Part shown: one piece after another, positions 8,841 through 17,110 of the stretch | Layout: each line of letters starts with the position of its first letter | How positions within the stretch are numbered: position 1 is the first letter of the stretch | Assembly (NCBI GenBank): GCA_964571855.1 | Contig: CAZNDO010000001.1 | Location: 1-64,000, forward strand | From: CAYYFX01 sp964571855 | GTDB lineage: Bacteria > ARS69 | Direction: 5' to 3' | DNA length: 64,000 nt | Notes under the pieces: model-generated | What the model was told of the DNA's origin: nothing | The model's database searches: none | Seen by the model: the letters and a program-made list of their open reading frames with translations, nothing else | Position numbers and translations under genes: made by a program

Positions 8841-10355
8841 ATGATCCGCCACCGGGCTCCGGTCGCGGGGCTTGCCGCCGCGATCGCCTTCGCCGCCCCC
8901 GCCGTTGCGAGGCCGCCGGATCCGCCGGTGACCGCCCCGGAGCCGTCCCCGGTGGACTACCTCCTCGTCACGGACGCGGCGTTCGTGGACGCATTCGGGC
9001 CGCTGGTCGCCGAGAAGGAGGCCCGCGGGCTCGTCGTGCGCGTGCGCACGGTGGACGAGGTGGCGCGCGCCGCGCCGGGCCGGGACCTCGCGGAGCGGAT
9101 CCGCACCTACGTCCGCATGCTCCACGAGCGCAACGCGCTGCGCTTCGTGCTGCTCGGCGGCGACGCGGGCGTCGTGCCCACGCGGATGCTCGTGCGCAGC
9201 ACCTCGCCGGAGCTGGACACGCCGGTGGCCGGCGACCTGTACTTCGCCTGCCTCGAGGGAACGTGGGACGAGGACGAGGACGGCCAGTTCGGGGAGTGGA
9301 TCGGCGATCAGCTCGACCTGACGGCGGAGGTGGCGGTCGGCCGCGCGCCGGTGGGCACGCCGGCGGAGGCGGAAGCGTTCGTGGCGAAGACGCTCGCCTA
9401 TCGCGCGCTGCGGGACGACGCGCGGCGTGATCGCGTGCTCTTCCTGGCGGAGAAGTGGTTCCCGAACAACTGGCCGTTCGTGGCCGAAGGCTGGATCCAC
9501 GACGTGCTGGACAGCTCCGCGGCGTCGTTCGAGACGACGCGGATGTACGGTGACACCACGGGATACCCGGGCTCGCTGCCGCTGACGCGGGGCGCGGCGC
9601 TCGCCGCCCTTGACGCCGGCACGCACGGCACCGTGCTGCACCTGGGTCGCGCCGATTGCGAGGCCTTGGCGGTCCAGGACTCCACGCTCGACGGGAACGA
9701 TCTCGAAGCGCTGGCGAACGGCTTCCCCTTCGTGCTGGGCTCCGTGTTCAACACGAGCGGCCTGGAGGGGAGCTGCCCGGCGGAGCGGCTCGTACGGCAC
9801 GCCTCGGGCGGCGCGGTCCTGAGCCTGGGACACTCCGGGCCGACGCACACGATCCCGGCCCGCGACGTGCTCGGCGCCTGGGTGCGCGCGATCCACCGCG
9901 ACGGGGTCGCCACGGCCGGCGAGGCGCAGGTTCTGGCGCTGAACACGATGGACGAATTCCAGGCGCGCTATGCGGCCACGTGGATCCTGCTCGGCGATCC
10001 GGAGCTGGATGTGGGCCCGCGCTTCCCCGCGCCCGCCCCGCGGGCCGCGCCGCCGGCCGCGGCGCCGGGACTCGCCATGGACCCCGTCCGGCCGAACCCG
10101 CTGAGCCCGCGCGGGTCCGCGGAGGTCGGGTTCACGCTCGCCCGGGGTGGCCGCGCCCGGGTCGCGGCCTACGACGTGGCAGGCCGCCGGGTCCTCGTGC
10201 TGGCCGACCGGCCCTTCGCCGCCGGGCGTCACGCGTTGGCCTGGTCCGGAAACGACGCCGGCGGGCAACCCGTGCCCGCCGGCGTGTACTTCGTACGGAT
10301 CGAGGCGTTCGGCGCCGCGGCCGCCCGCCGCGTCCTCGTGCTGCCCGCGCGCTGA
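8841..10355 (+). CDS. Secreted C25 (gingipain)-like protein, apparently lacking the catalytic dyad, with FlgD-like tail
   Basis: This 504-aa exported protein has a signal peptide (residues 1-23) and an N-terminal YLLVTDAAFVDAF...EKEARGLVVRV segment typical of peptidase family C25. Its C-terminal FlgD-like Ig tail begins near NPLSPRGSAEVGF. Active C25 members have a Gly-His-Gly and, downstream, a Cys in a short CxxG-type loop. Here the matching places read HLGRAD and SVFNTSG, so both catalytic residues appear to be lost. It may be a non-peptidase relative, for example a structural or sorting-related protein; the alignment was done by eye. The start has GGAGG just upstream. The stop lies 2 bp from the stop of convergent mscL. 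Confidence 0.75.
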   Translation: MIRHRAPVAGLAAAIAFAAPAVARPPDPPVTAPEPSPVDYLLVTDAAFVDAFGPLVAEKEARGLVVRVRTVDEVARAAPGRDLAERIRTYVRMLHERNALRFVLLGGDAGVVPTRMLVRSTSPELDTPVAGDLYFACLEGTWDEDEDGQFGEWIGDQLDLTAEVAVGRAPVGTPAEAEAFVAKTLAYRALRDDARRDRVLFLAEKWFPNNWPFVAEGWIHDVLDSSAASFETTRMYGDTTGYPGSLPLTRGAALAALDAGTHGTVLHLGRADCEALAVQDSTLDGNDLEALANGFPFVLGSVFNTSGLEGSCPAERLVRHASGGAVLSLGHSGPTHTIPARDVLGAWVRAIHRDGVATAGEAQVLALNTMDEFQARYAATWILLGDPELDVGPRFPAPAPRAAPPAAAPGLAMDPVRPNPLSPRGSAEVGFTLARGGRARVAAYDVAGRRVLVLADRPFAAGRHALAWSGNDAGGQPVPAGVYFVRIEAFGAAAARRVLVLPAR

Positions 10356-10357
10356 CG

Positions 10358-10810
10358 CTACGCGAGCTGCGACGTGCAGTGACCGCAGCGCTTCGCCGCG
10401 ATCGGGATGGTCATGGCGCAGAAGGAGCACTCCTTCGTGGTGGGCGCCGCCGGCGCGGCCTCCTCCTTGCGCTTCGCCGCGTTCATGCCCTTGATCAGGA
10501 TGAACACGCAGAACGCCACGATCAGGAAGCTGATCACGGCGTTGAAGAACATCCCGTAGTTCATCGTGACCGCGCCGGCCGCCTTCGCGTCCGCGAGCGT
10601 GGCGTACGGCCCGGCCGCCGCCGCGCCCTGCTTCAGCGTGACGAAGAAGTCCGAGAAGTCCACGCCGCCGAGCGCCAGCCCGATGGGCGGCATAAGGACG
10701 TCGTCCACCATGCTCTTCACGATCGTGCCGAACGCGCCGCCGATGATGATGCCGACGGCCATGTCCACCACGTTGCCGCGCATCGCGAATTCCCTGAATT
10801 CCTTCAGCAT
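10358..10810 (-). CDS. mscL: Large-conductance mechanosensitive channel MscL with C-terminal zinc-ribbon-like motif
   Basis: This 150-aa inner-membrane channel opens under membrane tension to release solutes after osmotic downshock. The N-terminal MLKEFREFAMRGNVVDMAVG and the pore helix IIIGGAFGTIVKSMVDDVLMP are diagnostic. TM2 is around residues 90-112 (FFNAVISFLIVAFCVFILI). The usual charged C-terminal helix is followed by an added CSFC-x12-CGHC tail, a probable small zinc ribbon. The ATG at 10810 has GGAGGAGGG upstream. It lies 82 bp downstream of the DUF3078 gene on the same strand, next to an MscS-type channel, which gives a common osmotic-stress theme. Confidence 0.95.
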   Translation of the reverse strand: MLKEFREFAMRGNVVDMAVGIIIGGAFGTIVKSMVDDVLMPPIGLALGGVDFSDFFVTLKQGAAAAGPYATLADAKAAGAVTMNYGMFFNAVISFLIVAFCVFILIKGMNAAKRKEEAAPAAPTTKECSFCAMTIPIAAKRCGHCTSQLA

Positions 10811-10892
10811 TCCCTGCCCTCCTCCGTGCTGGTGATGCCGGGGCGGCGGCGCGGCGCGGGATGCGGGATCCTCGCCGTCCCGGTACGGCCTG

Positions 10893-11954
10893 CTACAGGA
10901 ACTTGTACGTGAGACCGATGCCGAGCGTCTGCTTGAACTGGCCCGCCTTGCGGATGCCGCCGTCCACCTCCTTGGTGAGGAGGTCGAGCGCGCTCGCATC
11001 CCCTTCCACCCCTTCCACCGCCACGTTCGTGGCGGCGTCGAACTTGTCGTACACCCACTGCGCGAACAGGCTCACGTTCAGCCACGACGTGATCGAGGAC
11101 GTGAACGTGTTCTGGAAGTTCACGTCCGGGGACTTCCAGAAGTCCGCCACCTCCTCGCGCGCCGGATCGGCGTCCCGCGCGATCCGGTCGAACTCCTCCA
11201 GCTCGTCCGACAGCGAGTAGAACACCGGCCAGAAGACGAGCAGGTTGCCGGTGTAGACGATGCGGTCGTTCGCCATCGGGTACTTCGCCGTGCTGGCGAG
11301 CTCGACGCCGCCGTCGTTCGTGGTGAACCGTTCCGTATCGTCCCCGGCGGCGTCCGTGAACGCCTTCGCGATCGTCTGCCGGAAGCCGAAGCCGGTGCGC
11401 GCGATCCACTCCTCCTTGCAGCCGGTGGAGTCCGGGCGCCCGCAATGCAACACGCGCGCCACGCCGGCGGTCTCCGTGAGCTTGACCGGGTTGAACTTGA
11501 TCGCGCCGAGCGGGTCGCTCTCGTCCAGGAACTGGCTGTCCAGCCGGAAGCCGAGGTACGGGTCCACGAACTTGTTGAGCGTGAACCGCCCGACCGATTC
11601 GAACAGGATGAGGTCGGACGTCTTGTCGGGCGTGCTCCACACCTTGCGGCCGGGCGACGCGGGATCGGCCTGTTGCGTGGACGTCTGCCCGTAGGCGAGC
11701 TGCAGCGTGTTCGCCAGGTTGAAGCTGCGCGAGAACTGGCGCTTCGCCTCGAGGTTCGCGTTCAGGACCCAGTTGATCGTGCCCTTGTCGCCGCCGGACC
11801 AGTTGTCGCTGAAGGCGCTCTGGCCGAGGGTCAGGCCGCCGAGCACCCCGTAGGCCCAGGGCCCGGGCTCCACCGCGGCGGCGCGCGCGGAGGGCGCGGC
11901 CAGGGCAAGCGGGAGGGCGAGCGCGAGGGCGGCGGGGATCGAACGTGCGTGCAT
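10893..11954 (-). CDS. DUF3078 outer-membrane protein
   Basis: This 353-aa protein has a signal peptide (cleavage near ARAA, residue 26). It then shows the DUF3078 hallmark GGLTLGQSAFSDNWSGGDKGTINW followed by alternating beta strands to the C-terminal TYKFL. A beta-barrel outer-membrane protein is the family expectation; ligand and role are unknown. The ATG at 11954 has AAAGGAG about 6 nt upstream and lies only 11 bp after the MscS stop, so it is the last gene of the sigma factor operon. The family is mostly reported from Bacteroidota, which supports an FCB affiliation. Confidence 0.85.
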   Translation of the reverse strand: MHARSIPAALALALPLALAAPSARAAAVEPGPWAYGVLGGLTLGQSAFSDNWSGGDKGTINWVLNANLEAKRQFSRSFNLANTLQLAYGQTSTQQADPASPGRKVWSTPDKTSDLILFESVGRFTLNKFVDPYLGFRLDSQFLDESDPLGAIKFNPVKLTETAGVARVLHCGRPDSTGCKEEWIARTGFGFRQTIAKAFTDAAGDDTERFTTNDGGVELASTAKYPMANDRIVYTGNLLVFWPVFYSLSDELEEFDRIARDADPAREEVADFWKSPDVNFQNTFTSSITSWLNVSLFAQWVYDKFDAATNVAVEGVEGDASALDLLTKEVDGGIRKAGQFKQTLGIGLTYKFL

Positions 11955-11965
11955 CCCTTCTCCTT

Positions 11966-12835
11966 TCAGTCGGTCCGGTCGGACGACGTGCGGTTCGGGT
12001 CGGGCGGCGCTTCCTCCTGCCGCGCGACCTCCTGCAGGAACACCTGGTTGGGAACGGAAACGACGGAGCCGTCGCGGGAGAGCAGGGTGCTGGTCGGCGT
12101 GACCGCGGCCAGCGTGCCCCGCTCGCCGCGCACCTCCATCTCGGCGCCCACGCGGTACAGCTTCCGCGCGTAGAAGCCGGCCATGAGGTTGCGCGTCACC
12201 TCGCGCGAGCCCAAGCCGAAGGACAGCGCCAGCCCGAGCGCCAGCCCCGACAGCGCGATGACGACGACGGTGCGTATCATCTGCGTGTCGATCCCGAGCT
12301 GCGTGATGGCCATCACGGCCACCACGAACACGATGCCGCCGTTCACCGCGCGGCCGAGCGGCTTCGCGTAGTCCACGCCCGACTCGCCGGCGGCGCGCTG
12401 CACCGCCTCGCCGGCCACGCGCGCAAGCACGCTGCCGAAGAGCATCACGAGGAAAGCCGCGAGGAGCCGGGGCAGGTAGTCGAAGAACGAGGTGATCGCG
12501 TCGGCCACGGGCAGGAGCCCCATCGCGAGCGCGGCCGACTTCAGGAACAGGACCAGGACGAGCCAGTACGCCAGCTTCGCCGTGCCCTTGCTCATCGAGC
12601 CGCGCACGCCCAGCCCCTGCAGCATGGCGGTCACGCCGAGGCGCTCCAGCGCGTGGTCCACGCGCAGCCGCACGAACGCGGTGTCCAGGACGCGCCGGAC
12701 CACGTGGGCCAGGATCCAGCCGACGAGCAGGATCACGAGCCCGGTGACGAAACGGGGCACGAAGTCCACGACGAAGCGGATGAGGCCGTCGCCGATCCCG
12801 CGCAGCGTGTCCACCAGTCCGGAACGCTCAGGCAT
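11966..12835 (-). CDS. MscS-family small-conductance mechanosensitive channel
   Basis: This 289-aa inner-membrane protein has about five hydrophobic helices. The last one (VVIALSGLALGLALSFGLGS) is the glycine/alanine-rich pore helix of MscS. A short beta domain follows (RVGAEMEVRGERGTLAAVTPTSTLL...VSVPNQVF). The large MscS C-terminal alpha/beta domain is mostly missing, as in the shorter conserved-TM-helix subgroup. The ATG at 12835 has GGGAGG 5 nt upstream and starts inside the last codons of the 84-aa gene. It is third in the operon sigma-84aa-MscS-DUF3078. Confidence 0.88.
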   Translation of the reverse strand: MPERSGLVDTLRGIGDGLIRFVVDFVPRFVTGLVILLVGWILAHVVRRVLDTAFVRLRVDHALERLGVTAMLQGLGVRGSMSKGTAKLAYWLVLVLFLKSAALAMGLLPVADAITSFFDYLPRLLAAFLVMLFGSVLARVAGEAVQRAAGESGVDYAKPLGRAVNGGIVFVVAVMAITQLGIDTQMIRTVVVIALSGLALGLALSFGLGSREVTRNLMAGFYARKLYRVGAEMEVRGERGTLAAVTPTSTLLSRDGSVVSVPNQVFLQEVARQEEAPPDPNRTSSDRTD

Positions 12836-13082
12836 CGTGCCTCCCGTTGCGGGCGCCGGCGCCGCCGGCCCCACCGAAGATCAGGTCCAGCATGGCGCGC
12901 AGGAACTGCGCGAGCGCGGGCACGCCGAAGTCGAGCGCGTCCACCGCGCCGACGCGGCGCAGCACGGAGCGCCGGACCGCGTCCAGGAAGCCGTCCCGCG
13001 GGTCGTCGTCCAGGAGCGCCAGCTCCGCCACGGGCGCGCCGAGCTCGACGTCCTCGCCCGGCGGCGGCATCCGGTCATCCAC
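12828..13082 (-). CDS. 84-aa protein between ECF sigma factor and MscS
   Basis: This is a small protein I do not recognise. It begins at a GTG (13082) that overlaps the sigma factor's final codons and has GGGAG about 7 nt before it; it ends 8 bp inside the MscS gene. It has an acidic N-terminus (DDRMPPPGEDVELG), a helical middle (DDDPRDGFLDAVRRSVLRR) and a hydrophobic end (LAQFLRAMLDLIFGG) with Gly/Ala after it. Its position directly after an ECF sigma gene is where an anti-sigma factor usually lies, but it has no zinc (HxxxCxxC) motif and no convincing transmembrane helix. An amphipathic membrane-associating peptide that modulates sigma or MscS is a guess. Confidence 0.72.
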   Translation of the reverse strand: MDDRMPPPGEDVELGAPVAELALLDDDPRDGFLDAVRRSVLRRVGAVDALDFGVPALAQFLRAMLDLIFGGAGGAGARNGRHDA

Positions 13083-13674
13083 GGTCGGCTCCCGCCTCGA
13101 CGGCCCCGGGCTCCTCCGCCCACAGGCGGCGGAACATCTCGCGGCCCCGCTTGATCCGCATCTTGACGGCGGACAGCCCGACCCCGAGCTCGTCCGCGAT
13201 CTCCTGGTACGACAGCTCGTCGAGATCCCGCAGGATCAGCGGCACCCGCAGCGTGCCCGGGATCCGCTCCAGGACCTCCCGGACGCGCTCGCGCCCGGCC
13301 TCGGCCTCCACCCGCCGCGCCACGCCCGGCTCCACCACGAGCTCCGGCGCGGCCGCCGTCACGGGATCGTCCACGTCCACGAACACCTTGTCCTTCCGCT
13401 TGCGCAGATGGTTCAGGCAGTGGTTCACCTTGATGCGGCCGATCCACGTCCCGAACCGGGAGCGCCCCTCGAAGCGGCGGAGCGCGAAGAAGGCCTTCAC
13501 GAAGACCTCCTGCGCCAGATCCTCCGCATCGTCGGACCGCGTGAGGTGCCGGCAGTTCGTCAGCACCCGGCGCTGGTGCCGGTTCACGAGCGTTTCGAAT
13601 GCGCGAAGGTCCCCCGGCGGGGCGGTCTGCGCGCGCCGGACGAGATCCTCGTCGCTGGGCGGCTGGATGGACAC
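13075..13674 (-). CDS. ECF sigma-70 family factor
   Basis: This 199-aa sigma factor has region 2 (RHLTRSDDAEDLAQEVFVKAF...FGTWIGRIKVNHCLNHLR) and region 4 (IPGTLRVPLILRDLDELSYQEIADELGVGLSAVKMRIKRGR), and no region 3, as expected for the ECF class. The likely start is GTG at 13674 with GAGGGGG about 9 nt upstream. It heads an operon with an 84-aa protein, an MscS channel and a DUF3078 outer-membrane protein, so it probably responds to envelope or osmotic stress and controls its own operon. A GGAAC string, the common ECF -35 core, lies on this strand near 13727, but no matching -10 box was clear. Confidence 0.92.
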   Translation of the reverse strand: MSIQPPSDEDLVRRAQTAPPGDLRAFETLVNRHQRRVLTNCRHLTRSDDAEDLAQEVFVKAFFALRRFEGRSRFGTWIGRIKVNHCLNHLRKRKDKVFVDVDDPVTAAAPELVVEPGVARRVEAEAGRERVREVLERIPGTLRVPLILRDLDELSYQEIADELGVGLSAVKMRIKRGREMFRRLWAEEPGAVEAGADRG

Positions 13675-13989
13675 GTCCGGTCACCCCCTCGACCCGGGTC
13701 GGGGCAATTCGGTCACGTTCCGGTCGATTGCTCTTGGGGGAGACCGGATCGGGGAGTCAGGATAGAAAGCCCCTGGCGGCGGGGCAAGCGGGTTTCGCGG
13801 TTCGCGAGGCGAGCCGGGGCGGCGGCGGGCGCGTCATGCGCCGGGGTCGGCCGGCCCGGGCGATCGAGGCGACCGTGCCCCCCGCCGCCGGCGACGATGA
13901 CGGGCGGCGAACATGCGCGGACGGCGTGTCGATCCGCGGCGCCCCCGGACGTCTGGACGGGAACGCGACCCCGAACCGAGGAGGCGGAA
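13675..13989. other. Divergent intergenic region of 315 bp
   Basis: This gap separates two divergent ECF sigma modules: the leftward sigma operon and the rightward YCII-sigma pair. It contains the Shine-Dalgarno sequences of both flanking genes and a leftward GGAAC near 13723-13727. I see no convincing gene, tRNA or repeat in it. Confidence 0.6.
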
Positions 13990-14349
13990 GTGCCGCAGTT
14001 CATGATCCTGTTGCGCGAGAACGACGACGCCTGGGCCGGGCTCTCCGCGGAGGAGAAGCAGGCGCTGATGCAGAAGTACTTCGCCTGGGTGGGCGAGCTC
14101 CGCAAGGGCGACCACATGCGCGGCGGCGACCCGCTGGCCCGGGGCGGCCGCGTGCTGCGCGCGGCCGGCGGCAACATCGTGGAAGGTCCCTACACGGAGA
14201 CGAAGGAGGTCATCACGGGGTACTTCCTGATCGAGGCGCGCGACCTGGACGAGGCGGCGCGACTGGCGAAGGGGTGCCCGGCGCTGGGGCACGGGGAATC
14301 GCTCCTCGTGCGGCCGATCGCGGTCATGGACGAGGACGGACTGCACTGA
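13990..14349 (+). CDS. YCII-related (DGPF) protein
   Basis: This 119-aa protein matches the YCII/DGPF family, small ferredoxin-like-fold proteins. The N-terminus is PQFMILLRENDDAWAGLSAEE; the motif region is GGNIVEGPYTETKEVITGYFLIEA. The GTG at 13990 has GAGGAGG 5 nt upstream. The gene overlaps the start of an ECF42-like sigma factor, which is the arrangement described for the ECF42 group, where one or more DGPF proteins are encoded with the sigma factor and belong to its regulon. The biochemical role of the family is not established. Confidence 0.9.
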   Translation: MPQFMILLRENDDAWAGLSAEEKQALMQKYFAWVGELRKGDHMRGGDPLARGGRVLRAAGGNIVEGPYTETKEVITGYFLIEARDLDEAARLAKGCPALGHGESLLVRPIAVMDEDGLH

Positions 14350-15602
14350 CGGACGGACCGGACTTCGAGCACTTCTTCCGCCGGGAGAGCGGGCGGCTCA
14401 CGGCCGCGCTCGTGCGTGCGCTCGGGAGCGAGCACCTGGACCTGGCGGAGAACGCCGTGCAGGACGCGTTCCTGCAGGCGATGCGCACGTGGCCGCTGCG
14501 CGGGGTGCCGGAGCGGCCGGACGCGTGGCTGTACCGCACCGCGCGGAACGCCGCGCTGGACGCGCTGCGCCGATCCGCGCGGTTCGCGGCGCGCGCGCCC
14601 GCGCTCGCGCACGCGGCCACGGACGGCGCCGCCGACGCCGGGGGTCCGGCCGCGCACTTCCCGGGGGAGGTCGTGGACGACGCGCTGCGGCTGATGTTCC
14701 TGTGCTGCCATCCGTCGCTGCCGCCGGCGTCGCGCGTGGCGCTCACGCTCAAGGTGGCGGCCGGGTTCTCCACGGACGAGATCGCGCGCGCGTTCCTGGC
14801 AAGCGAGACCACGGTGGCGCAGCGCATCGTGCGGGCGAAGCGGACGCTGCGGGAGACGGGGGCCTCGTTCGCCATGCCGGGGCCGCGGGAGCTGGCGACC
14901 CGCGTGGATGACGTGCTGGACTCGCTCTTCCTCGTGTTCGGGGAGGGTTACCGGCCGCACGCGGGCGAGGCGCCGCTGCGCCGGGATCTCATGGAGGAGG
15001 CCATCCGGCTGCTCCGGATCGTGCGCGAGCACCCGGCCGGCGGTTCGCCGCGCGCCGACGCGCTGCTCGCGCTGATGCTGTTCCAGGCGTCGCGGCTGGA
15101 TGCGCGACTGGACGGGGACGGCGCGCTCGTCCCGCTGGAGCGGCAGGATCGGACGCGCTGGGACCGCGCGCGGATCGACGAGGGGACGCGGCTGCTGGCC
15201 GCCGCCGCCCGGGGCGAGGAACTCTCGGACTACCACCTCCTCGCGGGGATCGCGGCGTGCCATGCGCTGGCCGGGGATGCGGCGGCAACGGACTGGCCGC
15301 GCATCGTGGAACTGTACGACCTGCTCCTGGAGGCGGGAGCCGGCGACGTGGCGCGCCTCAACCGCGCGGTGGCGGTGTCGTACGTGCAGGGCCCGGCGGA
15401 GGCGCTGCGGATCGCGGACGCCCTCGCCGCCGGCGGCACCCTCGCGGACTACCCGCTGCTGCCCGCCGTGCGGGCGGACCTGCTCCGCCGTCTCGGATGC
15501 GGCGCGGAAGCCGCCGCCGCGTTCCGCGATGCGGAACGGCGCGCGGTGAACCTGCCGGAGCGGCGCTGGTACGCGAAGCAGGCCGCAGCGCTGGGCGATT
15601 GA
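14346..15602 (+). CDS. ECF42-like sigma factor (DUF6596) with long C-terminal helical extension
   Basis: This protein is about 418 aa. It has sigma region 2 (LDLAENAVQDAFLQAM...PDAWLYRTARNAALDALR) and region 4 (LTLKVAAGFSTDEIARAFLASETTVAQRIVRAKRTLR). A ~220-residue TPR-like extension with the family strings FGEGYRPHAGE, ALMLFQASR and LNRAVAVSYVQGP follows. No ATG, GTG or TTG lies at the expected place. The best start is CTG at 14346, overlapping the YCII stop as CTGA and preceded by GAGGACGGA. The other option is GTG at 14274, which would add 24 residues not usual for the family. Coupling to the YCII gene fits the ECF42 arrangement. Confidence 0.88.
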   Translation: MTDGPDFEHFFRRESGRLTAALVRALGSEHLDLAENAVQDAFLQAMRTWPLRGVPERPDAWLYRTARNAALDALRRSARFAARAPALAHAATDGAADAGGPAAHFPGEVVDDALRLMFLCCHPSLPPASRVALTLKVAAGFSTDEIARAFLASETTVAQRIVRAKRTLRETGASFAMPGPRELATRVDDVLDSLFLVFGEGYRPHAGEAPLRRDLMEEAIRLLRIVREHPAGGSPRADALLALMLFQASRLDARLDGDGALVPLERQDRTRWDRARIDEGTRLLAAAARGEELSDYHLLAGIAACHALAGDAAATDWPRIVELYDLLLEAGAGDVARLNRAVAVSYVQGPAEALRIADALAAGGTLADYPLLPAVRADLLRRLGCGAEAAAAFRDAERRAVNLPERRWYAKQAAALGD

Positions 15603-15678
15603 CGCTCGGCCGGCGTGGTATCCTGCCGCGCACGTGGCCGCGGCGCCCCCGCCGGCCCGCAACGAACCGGAGGAAGGA

Positions 15679-16146
15679 ATGAACGGGCCCGCCGTGGTCG
15701 CCGCGTTGAACAACATGAGGACGTTCTTCGACACGTCCACGAAGTGCTTCGACGAGGACGACTCCGCCTTCGCCCCCACGCCCGGGCAGTTCACGGTGGC
15801 GCAGCACGTGGCGCACGCCGCGCAGACCGTGGACTGGTTCCTGGAGGGCGCCTTCCGGCCGCAGGGCTTCGACATGAACTTCCCCGCGCACGAGGCGGAG
15901 GTGCGCAAGGTGAAGTCCCTGGCCGAGGCCCGCGCGTGGTGGGAGCGCTCCATGAAGCACGCCGTGAAGTTCCTGGGCTCGCAGTCCGAGGCGGAGCTGG
16001 CGAAGAAGCTGCCGCCGGGCATCATGGGCGGCGCGCCGCGCTTCTCCATCGTGTCCGGGCTCGTGGACCACACCGCGCACCATCGCGGCGCGCTCACCGT
16101 GTACGCGCGCCTGCTCGGCAAGACGCCGGACATGCCGTACGGCTAG
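15679..16146 (+). CDS. DinB family protein
   Basis: This 155-aa four-helix-bundle protein of the DinB/YfiT superfamily has the expected metal-ligand histidines spread as HVAHAAQT and DHTAHHRGALTVYARLLG near the C-terminus. Members are metal-dependent thiol transferases or proteins of unknown activity; no specific substrate can be named. The ATG at 15679 has GGAGGAAGGA directly upstream. It stands 76 bp after the ECF42 sigma gene and may be a member of that sigma factor's regulon. Its stop codon overlaps the stop of the convergent DUF4249 gene (CTAG). Confidence 0.85.
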   Translation: MNGPAVVAALNNMRTFFDTSTKCFDEDDSAFAPTPGQFTVAQHVAHAAQTVDWFLEGAFRPQGFDMNFPAHEAEVRKVKSLAEARAWWERSMKHAVKFLGSQSEAELAKKLPPGIMGGAPRFSIVSGLVDHTAHHRGALTVYARLLGKTPDMPYG

Positions 16147-17096
16147 GGCAGCGTCACCAGGAAGCCGATGGAGTCCACCGCGGCGGAGCCGAACAGGCCG
16201 ATGGCGCCGTCCACGTGGAAGATCGGCCGCTCGAACGCGTCCCCCGCGTTGCCGCCGAATCCCGGGCCGCCCTCCGACAGCTGCGGATCGGAGCGCACGA
16301 AGTCGTACCAGTTGCGATCCACCGCGTAGACCTTCACCTGGTAGCGGCCCTGGAAGAACACCGCGAACCACGGCATGCGCACGTAGCCGTCGCGGCCGGT
16401 GAGCGGCGGCGACGCGGTGTGCCGCTCGAGGCTCTCGAAGTCGTCCTCCTCGAAGAAGTCCGGATCGATCGTGTAGTCGGACTCCGGATCCAGGCTGAAC
16501 AGGGCCACCTGGATGGCCGGCGCGGCCGGCGGCGCGAAGCGCGCCTCCAGCCAGTCCTCGGGATAGACCAGGCGATTCTCCGGCCGCGCGTACACGTCCT
16601 CCCCCGCCTCCGCGTACGTGGCGAGGGTGCGCTCCCGCTCGAACGTGGTCTCGTCCACGAGCGCCCACTCGGTCACGGCGAAGCGCGCCGGCGTGGTCGT
16701 GGCGGCGCCGGCCCGCTCGCCGCGCGCGGTGACGACCTCCAGGCGGTACTCCGTGCCGGGCAGCACCGCGGGCGGTGCCGGCGTCATGTACCGGCCGGGC
16801 TCCACCTCGACGTACTCGTGCACATCCGCGCCCGCGCGCACGCGCACGACGGCGTCGCTCTCCGCGGCGCCCGCGTCCGGCACGACGTCCGGCGCCGTGG
16901 TCCGCGACAGCCGCACCTCGGGCAGCGGCGCGTCCACGATCAGCAGCGACTGCACGACGAGCTGCCCGGCCGCCGACGGCCCGAACAGCTCGCCGGGATC
17001 GCGGTCCGCGGCGCAGCCCGCGACGGACGCGGCCGCCAGCGCCGCCTGCGCCGCCAGCGCCGCGAGGGTGAACGGCCTCGTCGTTCGCTTCCGCAT
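16143..17096 (-). CDS. DUF4249 lipoprotein partner of TonB-dependent receptor
   Basis: This 317-aa protein has a lipoprotein signal peptide ending ASVAGC (Cys about residue 28). The body has two beta-sandwich-like parts with the DUF4249 pattern (LVVQSLLIVDAPLPEVRLSRT ... GTEYRLEVVT). DUF4249 proteins are nearly always encoded directly after a SusC/RagA-like TonB-dependent receptor, as here: the receptor stop lies 14 bp upstream. It is probably a surface-facing, substrate-binding or lid-type accessory lipoprotein; the ligand is unknown. The ATG at 17096 has GGGGAGG upstream. Confidence 0.85.
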   Translation of the reverse strand: MRKRTTRPFTLAALAAQAALAAASVAGCAADRDPGELFGPSAAGQLVVQSLLIVDAPLPEVRLSRTTAPDVVPDAGAAESDAVVRVRAGADVHEYVEVEPGRYMTPAPPAVLPGTEYRLEVVTARGERAGAATTTPARFAVTEWALVDETTFERERTLATYAEAGEDVYARPENRLVYPEDWLEARFAPPAAPAIQVALFSLDPESDYTIDPDFFEEDDFESLERHTASPPLTGRDGYVRMPWFAVFFQGRYQVKVYAVDRNWYDFVRSDPQLSEGGPGFGGNAGDAFERPIFHVDGAIGLFGSAAVDSIGFLVTLP

Positions 17097-17110
17097 GCCG
17101 GTCGCCTCCC

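Noticed and set aside
15599..15624. TTGACG ... TATCCT upstream of the DinB gene at 15679
   Set aside because: The spacer is only 14 nt, too short for a normal sigma-70 promoter, and TTGA is part of the sigma gene's stop region.
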